From assembly GCA_007131285.1 (NCBI GenBank), contig SLQV01000002.1:1-38233 (forward strand): a DNA stretch of 38,233 bases, read 5' to 3'. The notes below the pieces were generated by a model, which was not told the DNA's origin, made no database searches, and was given only the letters and a program-made list of their open reading frames with translations. The DNA comes from Myxococcales bacterium (lineage in GTDB: Bacteria; Myxococcota_A; Polyangia; Polyangiales; SLQV01). Positions 26,141 through 33,545 of the stretch are shown here, piece by piece; the first letter of the stretch is position 1, and each line of letters begins with the position of its first letter. The translations under genes and the position numbers were made by a program.

Positions 26141-26242
26141 GCTGGCGGGCTTCTCTGGGGAGCACGCCAGCGCTTCAGTGAGTGAAGCCGCGCTCGTGGC
26201 CTTCAACTAGCCCCTGCATGCCTACGCGTGCAGGGGCTTTTT
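26141..26242 (+). terminator. Rho-independent terminator of the OmpA-TSP3 gene
   Basis: AGCCCCTGCA (26209-26218) pairs perfectly with TGCAGGGGCT (26229-26238) and runs into TTTTT (26238-26242), a strong canonical terminator. Two smaller hairpins precede it: GCTGGCG/CGCCAGC (26141-26171) and GCTTCA/TGAAGC (26171-26187). Together they form three hairpins in a row. Confidence 0.88.
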
Positions 26243-26298
26243 CGCTGCGGCCTTTGGCGCGGCGACTCCGCACCGAGCGCCCTCAATGCCCGCCCGCT

Positions 26299-27285
26299 TC
26301 AGTCGAGGCGAAAGTAGTTTTGGCGCAGCAGACCAACGATGATCGACGCGGTTGCAAGGTCGCTCTGGTTCGAGCGATTGAGTATGGTTTCGACGTGCCC
26401 ATAGTTGTGAGCTAGTTGGACCACGTTGAGACTATCTGCATCGAGTTGGCTGAGCTTCGGGATTAGCGGAACTGCGAGCGAGATGTGCGCTGTCAGTGGG
26501 GGCATGTCCGACCCCAAGCGCGCGAGCTCATCGGCTTGATGCATCGCTTCCATCAGCAGGGCCTCGGTCGACATATTTAGCGATTTGGGGAAGGTATCTT
26601 CCTCTAAGCCACCCATCTCAAACAAGCCGTCGCGCCACGCGATGATGCGAAAGGCGCTCTTAGCAGGCTCAATATCGTCGTTGCCATTGAGGGTCGCAAA
26701 TGCGACGCGCCCATCTACAATGTGGAGCTTGCCTGTGTCGACCTCATTGCGAACTGTGAGCGTACCTGTTTTTTTCGCGGCGGAAAAAAGCTGAAGCAGG
26801 TCCGCTATTGGGACCTCGCTGACGCTTCCGCTCATCGCTTTGCCCTTGCCGGTACGGTATTCCGTAGGGTTCCCGTCATCATCTTCTGCCGCGATCGGGA
26901 CCATGCTCGCGGCTCCCGCTCCGCGAACGATGCGAATGATGCTTGTGCCGATCAATAAGCGGTCGCCTTCGCTCAAGCTCGCTTTTTGGACGCGCTCGCC
27001 ATTGACGAACGTACCATTGGTCGAGCCCAGGTCTTCCACCTCCAAGCGGTCGCCTGTGACACGAATCGCTGCGTGACGCCGCGAAACCATGTCTTCCACG
27101 AGCACCATGTCGAGTTCGCTTGAACGGCCGATGCAGATCTCGCCGCGTTGTGGCAGCGGGAAGTGCCCGCCTTGGTACTTTCCAGATATGAAGCGCAACG
27201 AAAGGCGTGACGAGACGCCCGAGTCGTTAGCCTCCTCCAACGTTATCGATGACGGATCTGTCAAGGTTTCACCACAGCGTTTCAA
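26299..27285 (-). CDS. FHA-domain protein with C-terminal DUF4388-like domain
   Basis: About 328 residues. An FHA phosphothreonine-binding domain lies near residues 32-120, with ICIGRSSELDMVL, MVSRRHAAI and DLGSTNGTFVNGE (the Arg, Ser, His and Asn contacts are all present). After a linker, residues about 150-235 form a DUF4388/PATAN-like domain: GSVSEVPIADLLQLFSAAKK, GTLTVRNEVDTGKLHIVDGRV, then AFRIIAWRDGLFEMG. This pairing is common in Myxococcota signalling and is thought to read kinase outputs; the partner kinase is not in the window. The start is uncertain: TTG 27285 is the first start codon of the frame, while GGAGGAGG at 27232-27240 lacks a suitably placed start. It converges on the OmpA-TSP3 gene. 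Confidence 0.85.
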   Translation of the reverse strand: MKRCGETLTDPSSITLEEANDSGVSSRLSLRFISGKYQGGHFPLPQRGEICIGRSSELDMVLVEDMVSRRHAAIRVTGDRLEVEDLGSTNGTFVNGERVQKASLSEGDRLLIGTSIIRIVRGAGAASMVPIAAEDDDGNPTEYRTGKGKAMSGSVSEVPIADLLQLFSAAKKTGTLTVRNEVDTGKLHIVDGRVAFATLNGNDDIEPAKSAFRIIAWRDGLFEMGGLEEDTFPKSLNMSTEALLMEAMHQADELARLGSDMPPLTAHISLAVPLIPKLSQLDADSLNVVQLAHNYGHVETILNRSNQSDLATASIIVGLLRQNYFRLD

Positions 27286-27629
27286 TCAATGTCAGATCAG
27301 CGAGGAAGCATGCGCAGCGCGCGAGCGAAGCGCCTACGACCCATGCTCGCCAGACCCAATCCCCGTAAGTCGAGTGTAACCCAAATCGACACGTATCTTC
27401 TTCAGGGAAAGCGTAAGTACGTTACATTTTGGCCTGCGCTTTAGGTGACGGGTTTCCCTTGAGGCACCTCAGCCACGCAACATATTTCGAAAATTCTACC
27501 TAGATGCCATCGCTTGTGCCTGCGGCCGCTGCTCGCACCCTAGCGCGCCATTCGCGAGCTCTAATTGCGGTACTTGCTCTAGGGTATATTGGTCACGGAC
27601 GTGCCTAGCATTGCGTGCCCGAAACATAC
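27286..27629. other. Noncoding gap upstream of the FHA gene
   Basis: No gene or clear promoter pair was found. The stretch 27360-27430 is locally AT-rich and could contain the promoter of the FHA gene on the - strand. A loose match to the miniature-element core (GCGCTTTAGGT, near 27436) is too short to call. Confidence 0.35.
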
Positions 27630-27700
27630 AAAAAAGTGGTTGAGCGTCCCGGAGGTCTAGCGCCCTCACACGCGAACCCCGCTGCCGGCTAGGCTCAACC
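27630..27700 (-). terminator. Long-stem terminator of the MYXO-CTERM-like gene
   Basis: On the - strand, 30 bases after the stop of the gene at 27731, GGTTGAGC (27700-27693) pairs with GCTCAACC (27645-27638). An inner stem CTAGC/GCTAG (27692-27688 with 27661-27657) adds to it. Two bases later comes TTTTTT. The stem encloses a 47-base interior, longer than a textbook terminator. Confidence 0.65.
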
Positions 27701-27730
27701 TATCGCTTCAGCGTATTAGTCCAACCGCTT

Positions 27731-28669
27731 TCAAGTATGCGTTGAGAGCTTGAGGGTGCGTCTTCTGGTCAAGAGCGCGCAGGTTGCCAGCAGGCACCAC
27801 GGCCAAGGAAGTCCGCCGCGTCCCAGTGCGCATGCGTTTTCGAAGTAGCGCTCAGTGACGGGATCGATGCAGGTGCTCAACTCTTGTGGCGTCAGGCGCC
27901 CACGGCCATCAATGGCGCGAACAGACACGCAGACTGCATCACGGGCCTCGTGTTCCGCCAGGTTCATCACGAGTGTGACCTGATCGGCCGCAAACCCACG
28001 CGCACGCGCGCGCAGCTCAGGGAGCTTTAAGCCGGAAGCGCGTGTCAGAAAAACAAGGTATTCGAGGCTGGTCGCAGGCCCATCGTCCGTCGCAACGGGA
28101 AAGGTGATATCGAGCCTAAATCTAGAATCAGGACAACGAACCTCGCGAGAAATAACCTCAAGGTCGCGGGCGAGTTGTGGGTTGCTATTGTCGTTCCGAT
28201 TCGAGGTTCTGAACGAGAAGGTGAACCTCGCGTCTTGATCGACGGCACTAACGGCATATTCAGTCATCGACTCGAGCTGCCGCGCTGGCACGAAGAATAG
28301 ACTGTCCCCCTGCCTCTCGATCCGGCCCGCGAGCACTTCGGAAGACGGTACGTGGGTCACTGTGATAGGGGCCGGATCGGAGAGTAGAGCATCGAGTGCC
28401 TCCCCGTATTCAATACGTATCCAGCTATTCCGCGGCGCGTTGAGCACGCCTGCGGCGGGCCACACAGCCTGAACGCCCGCGGTGACCTCTGCCGGTATCG
28501 GACACGTTACCTCGGCGCGTGCGGTGGCACGCGTGAAGAGGCTGTTTTGGTTTAGATTGGGAGGGCCCCCGCCGCGTGCGACGAGGGCAATCGCCGCGAC
28601 AGCGCCGCCGAAAACAAACAAGGAACCCCAAGTCCCCCGGGCGGCACGTAGTGCGCGAGATCTCCACAT
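27731..28669 (-). CDS. Ig-like exported protein with MYXO-CTERM-like tail
   Basis: This 312-residue protein of unrecognised specific family has an N-terminal membrane segment after an Arg-rich start (residues about 14-32, GSLFVFGGAVAAIALVA). Residues about 60-160 resemble a bacterial Ig-like (Big_5/SbsA) domain: ITVTHVPSSEVLAGRIE, LFFVPARQLESMTEYAVSAV and FTFSFRTSN. The last 34 residues have a Cys, a Gly-rich stretch, a short hydrophobic helix and TRRR, resembling the MYXO-CTERM sorting signal of Myxococcota, which is processed for surface display. Four or more cysteines suggest an oxidising location. The start ATG 28669 lacks a good ribosome site. It is followed by its own terminator, so it is probably monocistronic. 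Confidence 0.75.
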   Translation of the reverse strand: MWRSRALRAARGTWGSLFVFGGAVAAIALVARGGGPPNLNQNSLFTRATARAEVTCPIPAEVTAGVQAVWPAAGVLNAPRNSWIRIEYGEALDALLSDPAPITVTHVPSSEVLAGRIERQGDSLFFVPARQLESMTEYAVSAVDQDARFTFSFRTSNRNDNSNPQLARDLEVISREVRCPDSRFRLDITFPVATDDGPATSLEYLVFLTRASGLKLPELRARARGFAADQVTLVMNLAEHEARDAVCVSVRAIDGRGRLTPQELSTCIDPVTERYFENACALGRGGLPWPWCLLATCALLTRRRTLKLSTHT

Positions 28670-28897
28670 GGCATGGCTAGCCTAGCACTCCTCTCGCAGC
28701 CAACGCAGGAGGCGAAATAGCGAGCCGCGCCTGATCACTAAGGGTATGTGCCTGAACCTCGTGGAAAAAGCGAATCGTCCCACGCGAGGATCACGTAGGC
28801 AAAGCGAACATTCTGGCGCACGCTCACCTTTCCGCGCGGCAAGACCACCGGCAGTTTGGGCCCCGGAGTCTGAGAACGGATGCCTTATGCTTGATCG

Positions 28898-29485
28898 GTG
28901 CCTGAGTTGTGTGGTTATGTTTGGGCTAACGTGGGGGGAGTGCCCGATAGCTGGGAGCGGCGGCAAACCTCAGAGGTCGTGCCGGCGGAGGCGGCGAATG
29001 CCGCAGGGACGCGGCGCGTCTCGTTGCTTCCAACCCCACAAAGAGTGGTCGCTCAGGCTCGCCGGGCGCGGCTTGCAGCGGAAACGCTGGCGCGTGACGC
29101 GCGTCGGGCTGAAGCGCTTACCGTGGCGCTTGAAGGGGCCAGGCTCTTAGCGCTTGGGCCTATTGCCCCGTCGGCGGTTCGTCTGCTCCTGCAGTGGCTT
29201 CGGGAGACGCTCGGTCTGTTTGAAGGCGCCGACATCGCGACACTTACGGTCTCTCCGGCACTTGCCGCCTCCCTCGAGACCGTCTGGCCGGAAGCGTCGC
29301 TCGACGTTGTGAACGTGCGTGTAGAGGTTGATGCGGGGCTGCGAGCCACCGAGTTCAGACTGACGAGCAGCACGGCGAGTTTCGACGGACGTCTGAGCGA
29401 ACGCTTGAGTCGCCTTGCAGCTCGGCTCGGCGTTGCGTTGCCAGAGAGCCACGCCGAATCTGTGCACTCCGAGTTGAGCGTTTAG
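28898..29485 (+). CDS. FliH/SctL-like protein, orphan (possible)
   Basis: About 195 residues at most. Residues about 50-70 are an Arg/Ala-rich amphipathic helix. The rest follows the FliH/SctL (T3SS stator) C-terminal pattern: LLLQWLRETLGLFEGADIATLTVSPALAASLETVWPEA, then VRVEVDAGLRATEFRLTSSTASFDGRLSERLSRLA, which parallels the strand pattern ending in a family motif resembling xVETxxGxVDxxLxxxLxxLxxxL. Such proteins regulate the flagellar or type III ATPase, but no other flagellar or injectisome gene is in the window. The call is by pattern and unproven. GTG 28898 opens the frame; later GTG codons at 28931 and 28937, near GGGGGGAG, are also possible. Confidence 0.5.
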   Translation: MPELCGYVWANVGGVPDSWERRQTSEVVPAEAANAAGTRRVSLLPTPQRVVAQARRARLAAETLARDARRAEALTVALEGARLLALGPIAPSAVRLLLQWLRETLGLFEGADIATLTVSPALAASLETVWPEASLDVVNVRVEVDAGLRATEFRLTSSTASFDGRLSERLSRLAARLGVALPESHAESVHSELSV

Positions 29486-29541
29486 GTCATTGGTATGCCG
29501 CCAGGTGAGCTGCGGTTTGGGTCAAGCAGCTCGTTCGTGGA

Positions 29542-29560
29542 CATTCACTGAATGTGAATG
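29542..29560. other. Hairpin between convergent genes
   Basis: CATTCAC (29542-29548) pairs perfectly with GTGAATG (29554-29560) around a TGAAT loop. It lies between the converging FliH-like and PilZ genes. It may help define 3' ends on both strands, but there is no T-run. Confidence 0.4.
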
Positions 29561-29570
29561 CCTCAGAGAG

Positions 29571-29894
29571 TTAAGCGGCCTGTGCCGCGCGGAAAAGCTG
29601 GTTGAGTCCCCAAACTTCATAGGCGCGGATTTTGAGAAACTGCACGCCTGTCCCGGCGTGGCCGACCCAGCGCACGATGGCTTCGAGCTCGCTTACGCGT
29701 TTGAGGCCGGGTATCTGAAAGCGTATTGCAAGGGTGTCACCGTACTCGAATGGCACGTCGGACACAAAGAGCACGCCGCCCAGGCTGATGTCGCGAACTT
29801 GGGCAGCTATGGCTGTGCCCTCTCGCACGATTTCCGCGTCGATATCACACTCATAGCGCTCGTGGATGCGTTGACTGCGCGAGGTTTCCTGCAC
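29571..29894 (-). CDS. Single-domain PilZ protein, probable c-di-GMP receptor
   Basis: This 107-residue protein is essentially a single PilZ domain. The c-di-GMP-binding residues are in place: the RxxxR motif as RIHER (residues 9-13) and the D/NxSxxG motif as DISLGG (around residue 35), followed by GVLFVSDVPFEYGDTLAIRFQIPG and the ELEAIVRWVG strand. Such proteins relay cyclic di-GMP levels to motility or surface polysaccharide machinery. GTG 29894 is the only reasonable start, with GGA nearby. The C-terminus is a short helix ending in QLFRAAQAA. A processive GT2 glycosyltransferase, a typical kind of c-di-GMP target, lies about 1 kb away, but no link is shown. Confidence 0.88.
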   Translation of the reverse strand: MQETSRSQRIHERYECDIDAEIVREGTAIAAQVRDISLGGVLFVSDVPFEYGDTLAIRFQIPGLKRVSELEAIVRWVGHAGTGVQFLKIRAYEVWGLNQLFRAAQAA

Positions 29895-30124
29895 AAATCC
29901 AAGGCTACAGTGTTCTAGGTCGCGGCGTCAACGGGTCGCGTGTCGATGCCGGCTTTGAATGCTGCCAAGTGACAGCGCCGGGGGGGCGCTCGGGCTAAGC
30001 GCGCCGCGTGCGTGCCGGGGCCTGGGTAAGGTCGTGGTTACGAGCGCTCCCACGCGCGTGCACGTTGCTCCCGAGGCGATTAAGCATAGACTTCCTCTCT
30101 TTGCTGAGGATAAGGACTGCAGAT

Positions 30125-30904
30125 TTGCGACTCGAACTTTCCCGCGCGCTTTTCGTTCTGCCTAACGTCTTCACGTTTTCTAGCATTCTGTGCGGCTTTT
30201 ATGCGATTTTACTCGCAGGTCAGGCCGAGGGCGAAGGTGAGGCTCTGTACCGTGCGGCGCTTCTGATCTCGTTCAGCATGGTGCTCGATACGGTAGACGG
30301 TCGGGTGGCGCGCATGACCAAGACCCAGAGCGCTTTTGGCGTACAGATCGATTCTCTCGCCGACATTATTTCGTTCGGTGTGGCGCCAGCGATATTGTTA
30401 CATCGATGGGTCCTCCAGCACCTTGGCGCGTTTGGCGTCATGGTCGCGTTCATTTATCTGGGCTGTAGTGCGGCGCGATTGGCCCGCTTCAATGTGCTCG
30501 CGACAGACGAAACCAGTGGTCGGCCCAAAAAGGTTTCGCCCTACATCGTGGGCTTGCCGACGCCCGCGGCGGCGGGTGTGGTCGTGTCCCTGGTGGTTGC
30601 CGCGCATAATCTCGAACGTGAGGTTTCTGAGTCGGCGGTAGTGGCCGCGGTTGGGGTGTTGCTGCTCTCCACGCTCATGGTGTCGTCAGTGCGTTTTCGC
30701 TCATTCAAGGACCTGCGCTTCAGCATGGGGACCTTCGTCGCGGTCTCCGCTATTCTTATTTCAGGTCTGTGGCTTTCCGTCCGTTATCATCCGGCCTTCG
30801 CCCTAAGTTGGCTCTTTGCGGCCTATGTGGCGCTTGCCCTTACGGAAGCCGTACTGCGACGGGTGCGGCCAGCGAAGGCTGGCGCAAGCGGAGAAGGGCG
30901 TTAG
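30125..30904 (+). CDS. pssA: CDP-diacylglycerol-serine O-phosphatidyltransferase
   Basis: About 259 residues with roughly eight membrane segments. The CDP-alcohol phosphatidyltransferase motif DGxxARxxxxxxxxGxxxDxxxD is complete (DGRVARMTKTQSAFG then VQIDSLAD). The N-terminal LFVLPNVFTFSSILCGFYA matches PssA type II enzymes. It makes phosphatidylserine, the precursor of phosphatidylethanolamine, at the inner membrane. TTG 30125 is chosen because AAGGA sits eight bases upstream and the product then starts like the family; GTG 30008 would add 39 atypical residues. Its stop interlocks with that of the convergent glycosyltransferase gene. No decarboxylase (psd) is seen, although it is often adjacent. 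Confidence 0.9.
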   Translation: MRLELSRALFVLPNVFTFSSILCGFYAILLAGQAEGEGEALYRAALLISFSMVLDTVDGRVARMTKTQSAFGVQIDSLADIISFGVAPAILLHRWVLQHLGAFGVMVAFIYLGCSAARLARFNVLATDETSGRPKKVSPYIVGLPTPAAAGVVVSLVVAAHNLEREVSESAVVAAVGVLLLSTLMVSSVRFRSFKDLRFSMGTFVAVSAILISGLWLSVRYHPAFALSWLFAAYVALALTEAVLRRVRPAKAGASGEGR

Positions 30905-32469
30905 GCGACTTGCCGTGCCGCTTCCTTATGAGGCGGCAAGATGTGCGGTGGCTCTGGGAGACCCGGTAACTCGGCGGGGCGCAGCGGCTGCGTACGAAGC
31001 GCGCCTGGGTAGCGCGTGCGAAATCCGACGTAGACGAAGCCCACTGTGAAGAGGATGAGGAACGGAATGCTCGGCCAACTTCCGGTCAGCAACGCTGCGG
31101 CCATCGTGAAGATAAAGTAGAGGGCAAACGCAAACTCTACGTAAGAGCGCTTGCCGCGGCGTCTGCAGTAGCGATTATCCTTGAGGCGACCGTCGGCAAT
31201 AAGATTGCCGTGTTTAGGTGTGCGCACGAAAACATTGCTCTGGCTAAAGAGCCCCTCGAGAACAGCCTTCGAGTTGTTGATCGAAAGACCAATGCCAACG
31301 GCCATCGTCATGGGCAGCCGCTTCAGGGCCACCCTGTAGTCAGGGTAGAGTGCACGATGCGCAACGACGTAAAACGCCGTGATTGAGCCACAGGTAGCCA
31401 CAAAAAGCGGTACATCAAGCAGTAACCACCACGGCGACTGCATCTGTGAGCGAATCAACATATTCGGCAGCTGGAGTAATGCCAGGAGAACGAGAAATAA
31501 GTAAGCGAAGTTATTGGTTAAATGGAATATCGATTCGAGCTTGATCTTCAGCGGCAAGTCCGACTTAAGTACCACGGGCAGCAGCTTGCGAGCTATCTGG
31601 GCATGGCCCTTGGCCCAGCGGTATTGTTGGGTCTTGAAGCTTGTCATCTCACAGGGTAGTTCGGCGGGAACGTGTGCATGCGGTACGTAGACGAAATCCC
31701 AGCCGCACATCTGCGCGCGTATCGAAAGGTCCATGTCTTCGGCCACGGTGTCGTGGTGCCAGCCGCCTGCGGCCTCGATGGTCGATTTTCGCCACATGCC
31801 GGCAGTGCCGTTGAAGTTGAAAAAGCGTCCCGAACGGTTGCGGGCGATGTGCTCAATGATGAAATGTCCATCGAGCATCATGGACTGAACCCTCGTCAGA
31901 AGTGAGTACTCCCGATTGATGTGACCCCAGCGTCCCTGGACCATGCCTACCTTCGGGTCGGTGAAATAATGAATGAGCTGCCCGATTAGATTAGGGCGCG
32001 GCTCAAAGTCTGCGTCCAGAATGAGAATAAACTCGCCCTTGGCCTGCTTGGTGCCTTCGCCAAGCGCGCCCGCTTTATAGCCGGTGCGTTCGGCGCGATG
32101 CAGATGTGTGATGTCGACGCCCTCCGCTTGCAGACGTCGCGCCCAGGTTGCGGCAAGTTCTCGCGTGTCGTCGGTCGAGTCATCTAGGATTTGGATATCC
32201 AACAAGTGACGCGGGTAGTCTAGGGCTGTGACGCTACGGAGCAGACGCTCCACAACGTAGTACTCGTTGAAGATCGGCAGCTGCACGGTCACCCGGGGCA
32301 GACGCTCGAAGCGCTCAGGCGTGGGCCGTGCGTGCTTGAGGTGCTTCCAGTAAAGGTAAAGCAACTGGGCTCGGTGAAAGCCGTACACGGCTAGCACGCC
32401 TATCGCCAAGAAGTAGAGGACGAGTGTGGTGGCCTTGAAGGTCAGCGTTAGGTCAAGTTCGCTCAGCAT
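30901..32469 (-). CDS. Membrane family-2 glycosyltransferase, cellulose synthase-like
   Basis: This 522-residue protein has an N-terminal membrane helix (residues about 10-32), a large cytoplasmic GT-A domain and four or five C-terminal membrane segments. The processive GT2 residues are all present: DDSTDDT, LILDADFEPR, TVAEDMDLSIRAQ (ED, base) and QQYRWAKG (QxxRW). The layout matches CslA/mannan-type synthases and cellulose synthase catalytic cores without a PilZ tail. It likely polymerises and extrudes a beta-linked surface polysaccharide; the sugar cannot be told. The C-terminal 35 residues are Pro/Leu-rich and cytoplasmic. No BcsB- or BcsC-like partner is nearby. ATG 32469 has no clear ribosome site. 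Confidence 0.9.
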   Translation of the reverse strand: MLSELDLTLTFKATTLVLYFLAIGVLAVYGFHRAQLLYLYWKHLKHARPTPERFERLPRVTVQLPIFNEYYVVERLLRSVTALDYPRHLLDIQILDDSTDDTRELAATWARRLQAEGVDITHLHRAERTGYKAGALGEGTKQAKGEFILILDADFEPRPNLIGQLIHYFTDPKVGMVQGRWGHINREYSLLTRVQSMMLDGHFIIEHIARNRSGRFFNFNGTAGMWRKSTIEAAGGWHHDTVAEDMDLSIRAQMCGWDFVYVPHAHVPAELPCEMTSFKTQQYRWAKGHAQIARKLLPVVLKSDLPLKIKLESIFHLTNNFAYLFLVLLALLQLPNMLIRSQMQSPWWLLLDVPLFVATCGSITAFYVVAHRALYPDYRVALKRLPMTMAVGIGLSINNSKAVLEGLFSQSNVFVRTPKHGNLIADGRLKDNRYCRRRGKRSYVEFAFALYFIFTMAAALLTGSWPSIPFLILFTVGFVYVGFRTRYPGALRTQPLRPAELPGLPEPPHILPPHKEAARQVA

Positions 32470-32639
32470 GAGGTGCGTTTTCTGTGAGTCGGTACGGTTT
32501 CTTGGCGTGCACGGATTCTATGGTTACAGCCCCAACGGCGGGATGAGCGAGCCGAAGCTCAACGCCGCTCTGTGTTCGGGCGCGACATTGTGGTCCGTTC
32601 CCTCTCGCCGTCAATCCAGGGAGGTGGCTAGGCGCGCAC

Positions 32640-33545
32640 CTACACTGGCGGCCAGAGCTGCGACGGGAGTCCTCGAGTCTGCAAGAGTGCGGCGACATCC
32701 ATGCTAACCGCAACGGCTACGTGTATAAAGAAACCGCTCCAGATGGAGCGGGTGCGCAGCGCAAGCGTGCCAAGCACGATCCCTGCGATGATGGCCCCCA
32801 GTGCTTCGAGCCAAGGCTTGCCGAAGTGAATCATGCAGTAAGGAACAACCATTGCGAAGATAGCGCCGGAGCCAAGACTGCGTTCGCATGCGTGTAGCCA
32901 GTAGCCCCGAAAGAAAAACTCCAAAGAAAAGAACTGTGCCGCATAGAGGAGTTCCCAGCCCGCAAACTCGGCCCAAGAGCGCGAGGCGTTCTTGTAGAAG
33001 GGGTAGTAGCCGGAGAACTCCGGCGAGTAGCTGACGACTACGACCAGCACTAGAACCACAACGTAGGCCAGGGCATAGAAGGGTGCGTACGCGCCTAGCC
33101 CCTGAAACGAGAGACCGTAGTCGCGAATCCGTTCGCCCATGAGTTTCAGGGAGATAACGGGAATAAGGAAGTAGCCGAAGACGCGCCAGCCACTCCACCA
33201 GACGTAGTCGAAAAAGCGCAGGAAGGGGTGTCGGCGCAGGCTCTCTGCGAAAGATGCGAGGCTCCACCCGCCGGTGCCAACCCCAGCATTACCCACCGCG
33301 GAATCATAGGCGCTGCCGTCGCCAGCGAGTGTTTCGAGCAACTGCCGAAACGCCCGAGAGTGACCGAAATACTCCATCAACGTGAGCGATACTGCGCCAA
33401 CACACAGCACGACCAGCGGTCGGTAGTCGAAGCGCGCTGTCCCGCTTGGGTTGGGTGGCGTTCTCCGTGCATCGATTTCCCTCCAAGACTCGAGAAAAAA
33501 CACCCTAGGGTGCAGCGTTGCAAGTCCTGCACGCAGGCGCGTCAC
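32640..33545 (-). CDS. CPBP-family intramembrane glutamic protease
   Basis: About 301 residues with six or so membrane segments. The CPBP (CAAX protease/Abi) motifs are visible: motif 1 E209-FFF-R213 (a single Glu where many have Glu-Glu), motif 2 H240 in CMIHFGKPWLEA, and motif 3 H275 with Asp283 in FIHVAVAVSMD. These form the glutamic intramembrane active site. A long polar loop (residues about 70-115) faces one side. Relatives process C-terminal signals such as CAAX, bacteriocin or MYXO-CTERM tails. The start GTG 33545 overlaps the gltX stop as GTGA, so it is translationally coupled to gltX. The upstream (N-terminal) 40 residues are Arg-rich and could be longer than the family. Confidence 0.85.
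   Translation of the reverse strand: MTRLRAGLATLHPRVFFLESWREIDARRTPPNPSGTARFDYRPLVVLCVGAVSLTLMEYFGHSRAFRQLLETLAGDGSAYDSAVGNAGVGTGGWSLASFAESLRRHPFLRFFDYVWWSGWRVFGYFLIPVISLKLMGERIRDYGLSFQGLGAYAPFYALAYVVVLVLVVVVSYSPEFSGYYPFYKNASRSWAEFAGWELLYAAQFFSLEFFFRGYWLHACERSLGSGAIFAMVVPYCMIHFGKPWLEALGAIIAGIVLGTLALRTRSIWSGFFIHVAVAVSMDVAALLQTRGLPSQLWPPV

Noticed and set aside
27638-27700. tRNA-like fold (7-8 bp closing stem GGTTGAGC/GCTCAACC)
   Set aside because: At 63 bases it is too short, lacks a T-arm and CCA, and on the - strand is followed by TTTTTT after a gene stop, which fits a terminator better.
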